NCBI RefSeq assembly: GCF_000613125.1
Contig: NZ_HG964497.1
Span: 354,823-418,822 of the forward strand
Length of the DNA: 64,000 bases
From: Bacillus sp. EB01
Lineage (GTDB): Bacteria; Bacillota; Bacilli; Bacillales; Cytobacillaceae
Reading direction: 5' to 3'
Below the pieces are notes generated by a model. That model was given only the letters and a program-made list of their open reading frames with translations. It was not told where the DNA came from and made no database searches. Below, in pieces: positions 8,622 through 16,354 of this stretch (the first letter of the stretch is position 1; every line of letters begins with the position of its first letter). Made by a program: the position numbers and the translations under genes.

Positions 8622-9653
8622 TTAGCGGGTTGGCTTACCTGAATAATTTCCGCCTGCAACAGGAGGAGTATCCAGTTTATGTGTTGATTGGTGGCATGCC
8701 CAGCATACTGCCATATTCGTGTATTTCTTGATTGAAGATCCACCGGCACTGACATCTTTCATGTATTCTTCAGCTTTTTGCTGTGTCCAGCCCATCTTGA
8801 CATAGTCAGCGACGGTCTTGCCAGCAGTATCTTTTAACAGTGTAATATCAGTTCCGTGTGCATAGTGGCAGCTTGCACAGTTGCGGCCAGATTTGTAGCT
8901 GTTGGTTGTATGTGTATAGTGCCCATCCGCTCTTTGATTAGTTCTGGACTTCAGATAGTCTTCATGGCAGGTTGAACAGAAATCGGAATACACCCGTTGT
9001 GGAACATCCGGAAGGTCCTGATTAACAAATACAGGGCCTTTAGATTGATAAATTTTGAGGCCAGTTGGACCCGTGACAGCATTGAAATCTGCATAAGCAG
9101 GATCTTCGACTAGTTCCAGGTCAATTGCTTTTGTAGAATAGGTTTTGCCATTTACAGTTGTTTTCAATAACCGGTCATTTACAGAACCGTGTGGATTGTG
9201 GCAGCTTGAACATTGTAATTCTTCTTCGTTAGCAGTCAAAGCTCCAGGAGCGGAACCAATTGCAACAGTGCCTACATCATGCATGGAAGAACTTTTATGG
9301 CTGCTGTTAAACACACCAGCGCCGGAAGCCTTTTCTACATTATAAAAGCCAAGTGTTCCGTCATGGCAAGATAAGCACAAATCTGATTCTGTTTCTTCAA
9401 ATTTCAATAGAGTTGCACTGTCCCCGTTGTGAGTGCTGTGACAGTTTCCGCAGGAGTTCGTGTTGTTTTGGAAATTACCATGTGTCCTGTGAGTTGCTTC
9501 ATTCCCATTATTATCAATGGTTCCTACATTAATGCCAGGCGCTGGATTGCTTTTTGTGGGTGTAAAAGTCCCTTCAGCAGAAGCACCTGCAGCAAACACA
9601 CTTAGTAGAATGAGCGTGAATAAAGCAGTGATGCTTACTCTTAGCTTGCTCAT
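8622..9653 (-). CDS. exported six-heme c-type cytochrome (paralog 2)
   Basis: A 343-residue secreted cytochrome with a signal peptide at residues 1-26 (hydrophobic core ALFTLILLSVFAAG, cleavage near ASAEG). Six CXXCH motifs follow: CGNCH, CLSCH, CSSCH, CSTCH, CASCH and CWACH, interspersed with conserved histidines (THGNFQNNTN, HNPHG-like, HYAHG). I set the start at the ATG at 9653, with GGAGG 8 nt upstream; the longer frame adds an unlikely N-terminus. It is closely similar along its length to the 369-residue neighbour, but its C-terminus is about 25 residues shorter. The two are tandem duplicates. The role is probably extracytoplasmic electron transfer; the direct partner is unknown. Confidence 0.92.
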   Translation of the reverse strand: MSKLRVSITALFTLILLSVFAAGASAEGTFTPTKSNPAPGINVGTIDNNGNEATHRTHGNFQNNTNSCGNCHSTHNGDSATLLKFEETESDLCLSCHDGTLGFYNVEKASGAGVFNSSHKSSSMHDVGTVAIGSAPGALTANEEELQCSSCHNPHGSVNDRLLKTTVNGKTYSTKAIDLELVEDPAYADFNAVTGPTGLKIYQSKGPVFVNQDLPDVPQRVYSDFCSTCHEDYLKSRTNQRADGHYTHTTNSYKSGRNCASCHYAHGTDITLLKDTAGKTVADYVKMGWTQQKAEEYMKDVSAGGSSIKKYTNMAVCWACHQSTHKLDTPPVAGGNYSGKPTR

Positions 9654-9709
9654 ATTATTAACCTCCATATAAATCTCTCTCTTTTTTGGTATACATTTAA
9701 CGTATTCTG

Positions 9710-9788
9710 ATAGAAAACAAGGCAGCAATATTCATTACCGCCTTGTTATCCTATTAACTTTGTAAGCTAACAAATAGTGGGGCTATTT
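9710..9788 (-). terminator. 3' hairpin pair downstream of the first six-heme gene
   Basis: AAATAG-TGGGG-CTATTT (9772-9788) and a second stem pairing AACAAGGC with GCCTTGTT (about 9717-9748). On the minus strand the second stem is followed by TTTTCTATC. Both structures match those behind the paralog at 8501-8576, so the duplicated unit included its 3' region. Confidence 0.65.
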
Positions 9789-9796
9789 GCAGCTTG

Positions 9797-10906
9797 TTAT
9801 CTGATATTAGCTTTTTCGTTGAATGTAGGAATCATCTTGTTATATCTAGTGCTCCATACCCAGTTCCAAAGCTCGCCAGTTCCAAGTGTTGGGTCACCTT
9901 TTTGTGCAGGCATTGGAGTATCAAGCGGATGGCTGGAAGTATGACAAGTCCAGCAAACTGCCATGTTAGTGTACTTCTTGTTAGCAGAGCCGCCAGCACT
10001 TACATCCTTCATGTACTCAGTAGCTCTTTCAGGAGTCCAACCTTTGCCGCCGTCAGCTACTGGCTTGGTGTAATCAGCAATTGTTTTACCAGCCGCATCC
10101 TTCAGAAGCGTAATGTCAGTACCATGAGCATAGTGGCAGCTTGCACAGTTACGTCCCTGTGAAGAACTGTTTGTTGTATGCGAATAGTGGCCAAGGGCAG
10201 TTTGTTTACCACTGCCAGTGTCATACGTATCATGGCAAGTTGAACAGAAATTCGCATAGGTCACTTTATCAGCATTCTCTTTAGGACCAATCGATTTAGT
10301 GATTTTCAATCCGGAATTTGTAGAGCTCTTGTTGATTTCTGCATAAGCAGGATCTTCAGTTAAAGCTAGCTTGATAGGTGTTGTAGAATACGTCACACCG
10401 GCTACAGTCATTTTTAACAAACGGTCGTTAGTGGAACCGTGTGGGTTGTGACAGCTAGAACACTGCAATTCTTCTGTAGAAGTTTTAGCATCTAATGCAC
10501 CTGGAGCTGCAGCAATTGCTACTTCACCTACATTGTGCATTGAAGCACTTTCGTGTGATTCATTGAATGTACCAGCACCGGCGCCTTGGCCTTTAACATT
10601 GTAGAAGCCAAGAGTACCGTCATGGCAGGACATGCACAAATCAGATTCAGTTTCTTCAAACTTTAATAGTGTTGCACTATCACCATTATGTGTGCTGTGA
10701 CAGTTACCACAAGAATTCGTGTTATTTTGGAAATTGCCATGCGTTCTGTGCTGATTCACTTCACCATTATTATCAATAGTTCCAACGTATATGTCTTCCG
10801 CCGGATTCCCTGGTGTTGGGGTAAATTCAGCAGATGCGACCGCTGCAAACACGCCCAGCATAATTAGCATGAAGAGCGCTGAAAAACCAATTTTGAACTT
10901 TCTCAT
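9797..10906 (-). CDS. exported six-heme c-type cytochrome (paralog 1)
   Basis: A 369-residue secreted cytochrome. Residues 1-26 are a signal peptide (MRKFKIGFSALFMLIMLGVF, cleavage near ASAEF). Six CXXCH sites (CGNCH, CMSCH, CSSCH, CSTCH, CASCH, CWTCH) occur in the same order and spacing as in the next gene. The C-terminus is about 25 residues longer and rich in Trp and basic residues (WNWVWSTRYNK), which could be a contact surface. The ATG at 10906 has GGGAGG 9 nt upstream. Doubled-CXXCH proteins of this size include extracellular filament-forming cytochromes in other phyla; whether this one polymerises is not visible from sequence. Confidence 0.92.
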   Translation of the reverse strand: MRKFKIGFSALFMLIMLGVFAAVASAEFTPTPGNPAEDIYVGTIDNNGEVNQHRTHGNFQNNTNSCGNCHSTHNGDSATLLKFEETESDLCMSCHDGTLGFYNVKGQGAGAGTFNESHESASMHNVGEVAIAAAPGALDAKTSTEELQCSSCHNPHGSTNDRLLKMTVAGVTYSTTPIKLALTEDPAYAEINKSSTNSGLKITKSIGPKENADKVTYANFCSTCHDTYDTGSGKQTALGHYSHTTNSSSQGRNCASCHYAHGTDITLLKDAAGKTIADYTKPVADGGKGWTPERATEYMKDVSAGGSANKKYTNMAVCWTCHTSSHPLDTPMPAQKGDPTLGTGELWNWVWSTRYNKMIPTFNEKANIR

Positions 10907-11033
10907 CTCTCGTAACCTCCCGTTTCTTCTCTTTACTACAACTTGTATACACTGTACGGCTATCTGTTTCGCATCACCTCCTTAAAGAAAGTAATATATA
11001 CATTTTTAGGTAGTGTCTGTTCCTGGTAATGGG

Positions 11034-11052
11034 AGATTACCATTTTCCGATG
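11034..11052. other. hairpin between NHL and cytochrome genes
   Basis: TGGTAAT-GGGAG-ATTACCA is a perfect 7-bp stem with a 5-nt loop in the 165-bp gap after the NHL gene. No T-run follows on the minus strand. It may be an attenuator or an RNA-processing site. Confidence 0.4.
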
Positions 11053-11071
11053 AGTTAAAATATGTTCTGCT

Positions 11072-12037
11072 TTAGTAAAAAACTGAGATTCTTAGATTGA
11101 CAGTGTCGGTCACATAAATCGCACCACGATCATCGATGTAAAGGCCATTCGGAAGATAAAGTTGGCCATTTCCTGTTCCCATTCCACCCATGACTCTCAC
11201 TTCATTTCCTTCGTCATCATATACATAAATGTTGTGTGATAGATTGCTTACGACATACACGTTGCCATCAGAATCAACACCTACACCCCTTGGATTAACA
11301 AACAGGGGAGCTCCTTCACCTTTTTCGGAGCCGTTAATGATACTTAGGAATTTACCGTCCTTGTCAAATATCTGGAGACGGTTATTACCAGAATCTGTTA
11401 CGTAAATTTTATTATCACGATCCACCGCCACGGCATTAGGTGCAATAAATTTACCTTCTTCCTGGCCGGCCCCGCCTATTTCCATCAACTTCTTGCCTGT
11501 CAGATCGAATACAAACAGCTTGTTTTGTTTTATATCAGTCACATAAAGCTTTTTATCATATATCCGTAACCCGCCAGGAGCCTGCAGTAACTTTTCCTTG
11601 TCAGGAAAGTACCCAACAAATTTTCCTTTGGAGTCAAAAATTGAAATATTACCATTGTACAAATCAGCTACATATACATTTTCGTTGCTATCCCCGTCAA
11701 TTCCATACGGAAACTGCAATTCTCCTTCCTTTGTACCTTCTTTGCCAAATTGGCTGACACTATTTCCAGACTGGTCAAACACTTGAATGTGTTTATTTTT
11801 TGAGTCCGTCACATAAATAAACTCACCTATTTTACTAACATCCATTGGTTTCCCTAGCGGTTTTTCAAAACTGCCATAAAAGGTTTGCCTGAATTCTGGT
11901 TCTCCACTTACAGGATTTGCAGCTGCAACCATCGGCTTTAACTTTGGACCAAGGTCTAACAAGGCGATGCCAAAGAATAAGGCAGCAGAAAGTACAACCA
12001 TTGCGCTCATCCAAATGTATACAGTTGTCTTTTTCAA
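11072..12037 (-). CDS. membrane-anchored NHL-repeat six-bladed beta-propeller protein
   Basis: A 321-residue protein with an N-terminal membrane anchor or signal (residues ~7-28) and then about six NHL repeats. The repeat core is of the type IYVTDSKNKHIQVFD, VYVADLYNGNISIFD, IYVTDSGNNRLQIFD, IYVTDTVNLRISVFY, and fills residues ~50-321. NHL propellers usually act as binding scaffolds. NHL proteins recur beside multiheme cytochromes in metal-reducing bacteria, which suggests a structural or assembly role here (inference). The start is TTG at 12037, preceded by AGGAG. It lies 16 bp after the TPR gene and is probably co-transcribed with it. Confidence 0.85.
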   Translation of the reverse strand: MKKTTVYIWMSAMVVLSAALFFGIALLDLGPKLKPMVAAANPVSGEPEFRQTFYGSFEKPLGKPMDVSKIGEFIYVTDSKNKHIQVFDQSGNSVSQFGKEGTKEGELQFPYGIDGDSNENVYVADLYNGNISIFDSKGKFVGYFPDKEKLLQAPGGLRIYDKKLYVTDIKQNKLFVFDLTGKKLMEIGGAGQEEGKFIAPNAVAVDRDNKIYVTDSGNNRLQIFDKDGKFLSIINGSEKGEGAPLFVNPRGVGVDSDGNVYVVSNLSHNIYVYDDEGNEVRVMGGMGTGNGQLYLPNGLYIDDRGAIYVTDTVNLRISVFY

Positions 12038-12053
12038 TTCTAGTCATCTCCTA

Positions 12054-12746
12054 TTAATTACTGTCGTTGCCTGCTAACCTGGCCAATGCTTCAGAAGCTG
12101 GTTTATAAAGCGGGTCAAAGCTTAAAGCCTTTTTGTAAAGCTCTTCAGCATCTGCAATATTTCCTTGATCCTCTGCTACTCTGCCAATCTCAAAAATAAT
12201 ATCGTTATTTACCGGCATTAATTTATCTGCTTCTTGAAGGGATTTTATAGCATCGTCATACATTTTTAACTTTCTGTAAACCATGCCTTCCAATAAAAAT
12301 CCTTTATAATCCCTAGGTGCTAATTCAACAGCTTTATTTGCCTGTTTTAGTGCATCGTCATAACGCTCCTGGTCGTTATAAACAAGGCCAAGGTTAAAAT
12401 ATGCGCTAACGTTTTTCTTATCCAGATCTGTTGCTATCTGCAATTGTTTAATTGCATCATCACTTTTATCGACCAAATGCAATGAATATCCCAAATTAAC
12501 ACGATGTTCAGGATTATTTGGTTCCTTGCTTACCAGACCCTCATAATACGCTACTTGCTGGTCAAGCCTGCTTGTATCATTATCCCAAAAGTATTTATCA
12601 CTTATTAGATATCCGCTTATTAGACTTATGAGCAGCGTTCCGATAATGAGAGATAATCCCTGGATTTTTGTAAAGCTGTTGTTTTTCATTTCTACACGTG
12701 ATTCATTTGCTTCTTCGGGCTTGTTCGGGATTTTATGGGCCTCCAT
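12054..12746 (-). CDS. membrane-anchored TPR protein
   Basis: A 230-residue protein with a single membrane segment at about residues 32-50 (LSLIIGTLLISLISGYLI), placing the rest outside the cytoplasm. Four or so tetratricopeptide repeats follow: HRVNLGYSLHLVDKSDDAI, AYFNLGLVYNDQERYDDAL, GFLLEGMVYRKLKMYDDAI, IIFEIGRVAEDQGNIADAE. TPR domains hold protein partners together, and related anchored TPR proteins (CcmH/NrfG type) help assemble c-type cytochromes. Given its place between NapC-type and secreted cytochrome genes, an assembly or docking role is plausible but unproven. The start is ATG at 12746 with GAGGAGG 6 nt upstream. Confidence 0.85.
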   Translation of the reverse strand: MEAHKIPNKPEEANESRVEMKNNSFTKIQGLSLIIGTLLISLISGYLISDKYFWDNDTSRLDQQVAYYEGLVSKEPNNPEHRVNLGYSLHLVDKSDDAIKQLQIATDLDKKNVSAYFNLGLVYNDQERYDDALKQANKAVELAPRDYKGFLLEGMVYRKLKMYDDAIKSLQEADKLMPVNNDIIFEIGRVAEDQGNIADAEELYKKALSFDPLYKPASEALARLAGNDSN

Positions 12747-12801
12747 ATGAATCCTCCTCACAAAAATTTAAACCGCGCTAGGCATTAAATAATCGTTCCC
12801 T

Positions 12802-13968
12802 TTAGTCCCTAGTCGTTCTATGGCAATTGGTACAAGTCTTTTTAACATGGCACTTATAGCAGGTTTCCTGAGGCTTTGTTACATTTCCTAATGGAACCGG
12901 ATGGTTTTCACGCCACTTATTTTGATGTTTCATTTGGTGGCATGAAATACAATTGACCGTGTTATTTCCATCAGGTTGAGTTCTATTTGGGTCGTGGCAA
13001 GTATAGCACTTCTGTTCATTTTCACTGGCTTGTGTTCCATGGGTGCTGAAAAATGAATCCCTATGGCTTTCAGGCCGTTTATTATGGCAGTCCAAACAAA
13101 AGCTGTTTTCCTTTGCATATGTTCGTTCATCTTTATGGGACTGCTTACTTTCCGTTTTAAGATACTTATCCAAAGTTGACGTGTCTTCATAACCCTCCAA
13201 CTTCGATGTCGACATTGGCCCGTGGCAGAAATTACAATCACTTAATTCAGCTTTCGCTAATTTTCCATGGTTTTTTGTTTTGAATCCGGCTACTTCATGA
13301 CTTTCCGGTACCATGCCTGAAGAATGGCAGGTACTACATTCCGTTGAAATATTTCTGGATTTATGACAATCAATGCAGGTATCCATATCAGGCTTTGAAA
13401 ATTTCAGATCTGCCATGGCTGCCTTACCCAACTCGGCATCCCATTTGTCATAATCTGTTTTAAATGTCATTTCCCTATCTGTAATCTTTCCATGTGCTAT
13501 CCCCGTATGACACTGGGTACATTCAATTTCCTCATCATTGTGCTTATCATGAGGGATGATAATATCTCCAGAAACAGAGAATTCCCGATTGTAAACATTG
13601 TGACATTTTTCACATGTGCTGTTCGGTATTTCTTTTGTCATCCTAATGGGTGCTACATTACTGTCATCTTTGCTACCCAACGCGCTGACAATTAATTCTG
13701 CTTTATCCTTTGTGGTCTGCTTGACCCCAGGTTCTGTATGGCAATTAACGCAATCCACCTGAGCGTGGGATGATGCCTTCCACGTAAAGTATTGCGGCTT
13801 CATTTCGTGGCAGGAAGAGCAAAATCCGGAGCTGGATGTCGCCTCCAGCCCTACCAATCCAATTGAAAAGAATAGGGCTAGAAACAACAAGGTTATGGTT
13901 AGAATCTTAAAGATTTTATTGCGAAAACGGGGAAGGGCCGGCAGATCCTTTTTTTGTTCATCTTCCAT
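12802..13968 (-). CDS. membrane-anchored twelve-heme cytochrome, NapC/NirT-type N-terminus
   Basis: A 388-residue protein. Residues ~18-44 form one membrane anchor; the first pair of hemes (FCSSCHEMKPQ and DCVNCHTEPG) has the NapC/NirT/NrfH quinol-dehydrogenase layout. Twelve CXXCH motifs in all: CSSCH, CVNCH, CEKCH, CTQCH, CIDCH, CSTCH, CNFCH, CLDCH, CYTCH, CISCH, CYKCH, CTNCH. Family knowledge suggests it takes electrons from menaquinol and passes them outward; the extra hemes would act as a built-in wire. The ATG at 13968 has GGAGGG 8 nt upstream; a TTG one codon earlier is possible. It follows the ten-heme gene by 30 bp. Confidence 0.92.
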   Translation of the reverse strand: MEDEQKKDLPALPRFRNKIFKILTITLLFLALFFSIGLVGLEATSSSGFCSSCHEMKPQYFTWKASSHAQVDCVNCHTEPGVKQTTKDKAELIVSALGSKDDSNVAPIRMTKEIPNSTCEKCHNVYNREFSVSGDIIIPHDKHNDEEIECTQCHTGIAHGKITDREMTFKTDYDKWDAELGKAAMADLKFSKPDMDTCIDCHKSRNISTECSTCHSSGMVPESHEVAGFKTKNHGKLAKAELSDCNFCHGPMSTSKLEGYEDTSTLDKYLKTESKQSHKDERTYAKENSFCLDCHNKRPESHRDSFFSTHGTQASENEQKCYTCHDPNRTQPDGNNTVNCISCHQMKHQNKWRENHPVPLGNVTKPQETCYKCHVKKTCTNCHRTTRD

Positions 13969-13998
13969 CAAACTGACCCTCCAGTTCTATAGTAAGGA

Positions 13999-15405
13999 TT
14001 AAGCTCCTTTTTTACCTTTGAAACCTGTCCTGTGGCAGAACTGGCAGTAAACATCTGTTGGTGCAGTTGACTTAACATCTTCAGCTGGTTTTTCATTGTC
14101 ATGGCATACAAAGCATTCAGCCTTCGACTCGTTCGTTTTTGCTTTTCCAGAGTGTTTTGTCAGCCAGGAATCACTGTCTCCATGGCTTTCAGGGCGCTCC
14201 GCGTGGCAAGTGGAGCAGAATGCGCTCTCTCTTGATTTATCCTTGGCAACCTTGACGTTTGGAACATACTTTTCATCTTTTTCCTGATTGATTAGAGTCT
14301 TTATGTCCTGTTTCTCTATATCACGAATCCATTTTGAATCTTCGTGGCAATCCAGACACTGATTAAGCTCCTTAATAGCAGTTGCACCGTGCCCTTGATT
14401 CCATTTCTTATCCTGGTGATTTTCTGGAATAGAAATTTGCTTATGGCATGTCATACATTCCATTGAAAGTTCGACGTTTTCGGTTTGTTTTCCAAGAGCC
14501 TGCAGAATGATTTTCTGGGTCTTCTTGGTTGTTTCCTCACTGCCCTGAACTCCGGTCACAGTTGCTTCGTGGGGCTCCGCCACTGCTTCCTCTCCATTGC
14601 CTTTCTCTGTCGTTAAAGCCTTTTCTGATCCATGGCCGCTCTTTTTCCCAGGTGCTCCATGATTATTTACCGGAAGGCTGTATGCAATATTTTCCCAAGG
14701 TTTTTGCCCTTTGTTCACTTTGTCATGGCAGTCGATACAAGTTCCCATATTAGGATTGATGTATTCTTTTGTCATGAGCTTATCGACATTTTCTTCTGTC
14801 CAAAAATCGTATGTTTCAGAGCCGTTAATTCCTCGGTCTACAACCTTGCCATGGGCAACACCGGCATGGCATGTGATACAAGGAACACCTTCTTTAACGT
14901 GTCCTTTGTGGTTTACTTTCAGGTCTCCTGTTGCAGTTACAAGTCTGTTATCCGAGTGGCACTGGCCGCAGTTGACTTTCATGACCGGTACAGTCTGGAC
15001 AATTGGATCCGGCGGACCAACAACGTGGTAGTACACTTCTTTCATTGATTCGATCTTGTGCAGGACCATGTTCTTCGCACCCGGTTCAATGTGGCACTGG
15101 GTACACTTGATTTCGCTGTGGGCACTCGCCTTGAATGTTTGGTATTCTGGGGCCATTTCATGGCAGCTGGCGCAAAAGCTTGGATTTGATGTGAAAGCAA
15201 TTGCTCCATATACTGTTCCGCTCATAGCAATCAGCGCGAACAATAATGCGAAGCCTAATTTCCAGCGGTTGACTGGATTCTTCCAGTCTATATTCTTGAT
15301 CTTGTGCCATTGTCTGCGTATTAGGCCTGTTTTCTTTTTACCTTCCCTTGTCTCTGTCTCAGGGCTAATTGTCTCTGTATTTTTGGATTTCCTCCAAAAG
15401 GCCAC
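13999..15405 (-). CDS. membrane-anchored ten-heme cytochrome, NapC/NirT-type N-terminus
   Basis: A 468-residue protein, first gene of the cluster. A basic cytoplasmic N-terminus is followed by a membrane helix at about residues 50-72. The first two hemes (FCASCHEMAPEYQ, KCTQCHIEPG) follow the NapC/NirT pattern of menaquinol-oxidising cytochromes. Ten CXXCH motifs: CASCH, CTQCH, CGQCH, CITCH, CIDCH, CMTCH, CLDCH, CSTCH, CFVCH, CQFCH. A His/Gly/Glu-rich insert (~residues 255-300) separates heme 5 from heme 6. The start is GTG at 15405 with GAGGGTG upstream. Its last ~95 residues are clearly homologous to the fragment at 15849-16139. It is likely the entry point for electrons from the quinone pool. 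Confidence 0.92.
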   Translation of the reverse strand: MAFWRKSKNTETISPETETREGKKKTGLIRRQWHKIKNIDWKNPVNRWKLGFALLFALIAMSGTVYGAIAFTSNPSFCASCHEMAPEYQTFKASAHSEIKCTQCHIEPGAKNMVLHKIESMKEVYYHVVGPPDPIVQTVPVMKVNCGQCHSDNRLVTATGDLKVNHKGHVKEGVPCITCHAGVAHGKVVDRGINGSETYDFWTEENVDKLMTKEYINPNMGTCIDCHDKVNKGQKPWENIAYSLPVNNHGAPGKKSGHGSEKALTTEKGNGEEAVAEPHEATVTGVQGSEETTKKTQKIILQALGKQTENVELSMECMTCHKQISIPENHQDKKWNQGHGATAIKELNQCLDCHEDSKWIRDIEKQDIKTLINQEKDEKYVPNVKVAKDKSRESAFCSTCHAERPESHGDSDSWLTKHSGKAKTNESKAECFVCHDNEKPAEDVKSTAPTDVYCQFCHRTGFKGKKGA

Positions 15406-15504
15406 GCTGTTTCACCCTCTCTGTTTAAACTATCTACTTTTATTTCCATTTTTACCTCTCTAAAGGTAGTATCTAATATTCAGAGGTTATTTTCCAATGT
15501 ACAA

Positions 15505-15513
15505 TTTGTGAAT
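15505..15513 (+). promoter_or_regulatory. candidate ResD-type box TTTGTGAAT
   Basis: The 9-mer TTTGTGAAT is identical to the consensus reported for ResD, the oxygen-limitation response regulator of B. subtilis. It lies 100 bp upstream of the first cytochrome gene and reads on the strand opposite to it. A single 9-mer can occur by chance in AT-rich DNA. Confidence 0.4.
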
Positions 15514-15714
15514 AATTTTACGAAGATTGTCGTTGAATCCGGTTCGACAAACAAAGATTAAACGTTGATTTATCAAGGTTTTATTTTATAACATAGAGGT
15601 AGTGGTAAGTTGGTTCATACTAATAAAAATAAAATATATTGCATAAATATCCAAATATCATGCGATTTTAAAGCGTTTTTTTGCATACGATTACATAATT
15701 CAGCAAAAGAAAGT

Positions 15715-15796
15715 TGTGAGGAAATTATGAGTATCACATGAAGAATTTATGTGGAAGTGGTGTGAAACTTGTGAGGAAGATGTGAAGAAAGTATGA
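15715..15796 (-). promoter_or_regulatory. array of eight TGTGA-like half-sites with ~11-bp period
   Basis: Half-sites TGTGA/TATGA/CATGA/TGTGG begin at 15715, 15726, 15737, 15750, 15761, 15770, 15781 and 15792. Most spacings are 11 bp, so they sit on one face of the helix. On the minus strand the units read TCACA/TTCACA/TTCATA. Direct repeats at this spacing are the pattern bound by OmpR-family regulators such as PhoP (TT-A/C-ACA repeats) or ResD. The array ends ~45 bp upstream of a TAAAAT -10-like sequence for the cytochrome operon. The regulator's identity is inference. Confidence 0.55.
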
Positions 15797-15848
15797 ACAG
15801 AGGAAAAACAATGAATTTCCCCATTGCTTTTCCATTCTCCTGGTATCT

Positions 15849-16139
15849 TTAGTTAAAGTCTCCCAAGAAGCCGGTATTATGGCAATATTCACAATACACA
15901 TCAGTTGGCGCCTTTATCTCTTCTTTAGGGAGTAGTTTCTCAATATCATGGCATACAGCACATTGAGCCTTTTGCTGATTTGTCTTGGCGGAAGGAGCGT
16001 GTCCCTTCAGCCATAATCCGCTCTCCCCGTGGCTTGGGGGCCTGTTTCCATGGCATGTATTACAGAAGTCATTATTTCTCGCTTTTTCTTTAGCATTTGC
16101 TAGCGATGAAGTGTAATCATTTCTTCCATCATCATTCAA
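15849..16139 (-). pseudogene. C-terminal fragment of a NapC-type multiheme cytochrome (three hemes)
   Basis: A 96-codon frame with three CXXCH motifs (CNTCH, CAVCH, CEYCH). It aligns with the last ~95 residues of the ten-heme protein at 13999, sharing RPxSHG, AKTN, APTDVYC and the terminal NTGF/RTGF. The only start is a TTG at 16139 without a ribosome binding site. In-frame sequence upstream reaches a TAA after ~20 codons, so there is no membrane anchor or signal peptide and hemes could not be attached. It is best read as the tail of a former paralog, cut off when the region beside secA was rearranged. Confidence 0.7.
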
Positions 16140-16354
16140 AAGTAAGGTTAAGCTTATGCGTGAGAATGACTTAATTTTTATCTGTTTACATTATTTTCGA
16201 GACGTCCGAATCAGTATGCCTTCGGTTGTCACTGCTTGGCTGAAGTGGTAAGATGGTAAAAGAAATTGCCGAAATGTTTTTACAGGAATTTACTAGAAGA
16301 TAACGAATTCTTTTTTCTTATGGATTGGAATGTATATATAGAAGGAGCGTAACG

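Larger units (their letters stand above)
15406..15848. other. upstream regulatory region of the cytochrome cluster
   Basis: This 443-bp AT-rich gap contains the TGTGA half-site array (15715-15796), a candidate ResD-type box (15505-15513) and minus-strand -10-like sequences TAAAAT (15665-15670) and TATAAAAT (15583-15590), both without good -35 boxes. Weak -35 regions are usual for activator-dependent promoters. The transcription start cannot be fixed from sequence. Confidence 0.5.

Noticed and set aside
15715-15796. FNR/CRP-type palindrome TGTGA-N6-TCACA
   Set aside because: The only TCACA near a TGTGA is at the wrong spacing; the half-sites are direct repeats instead.
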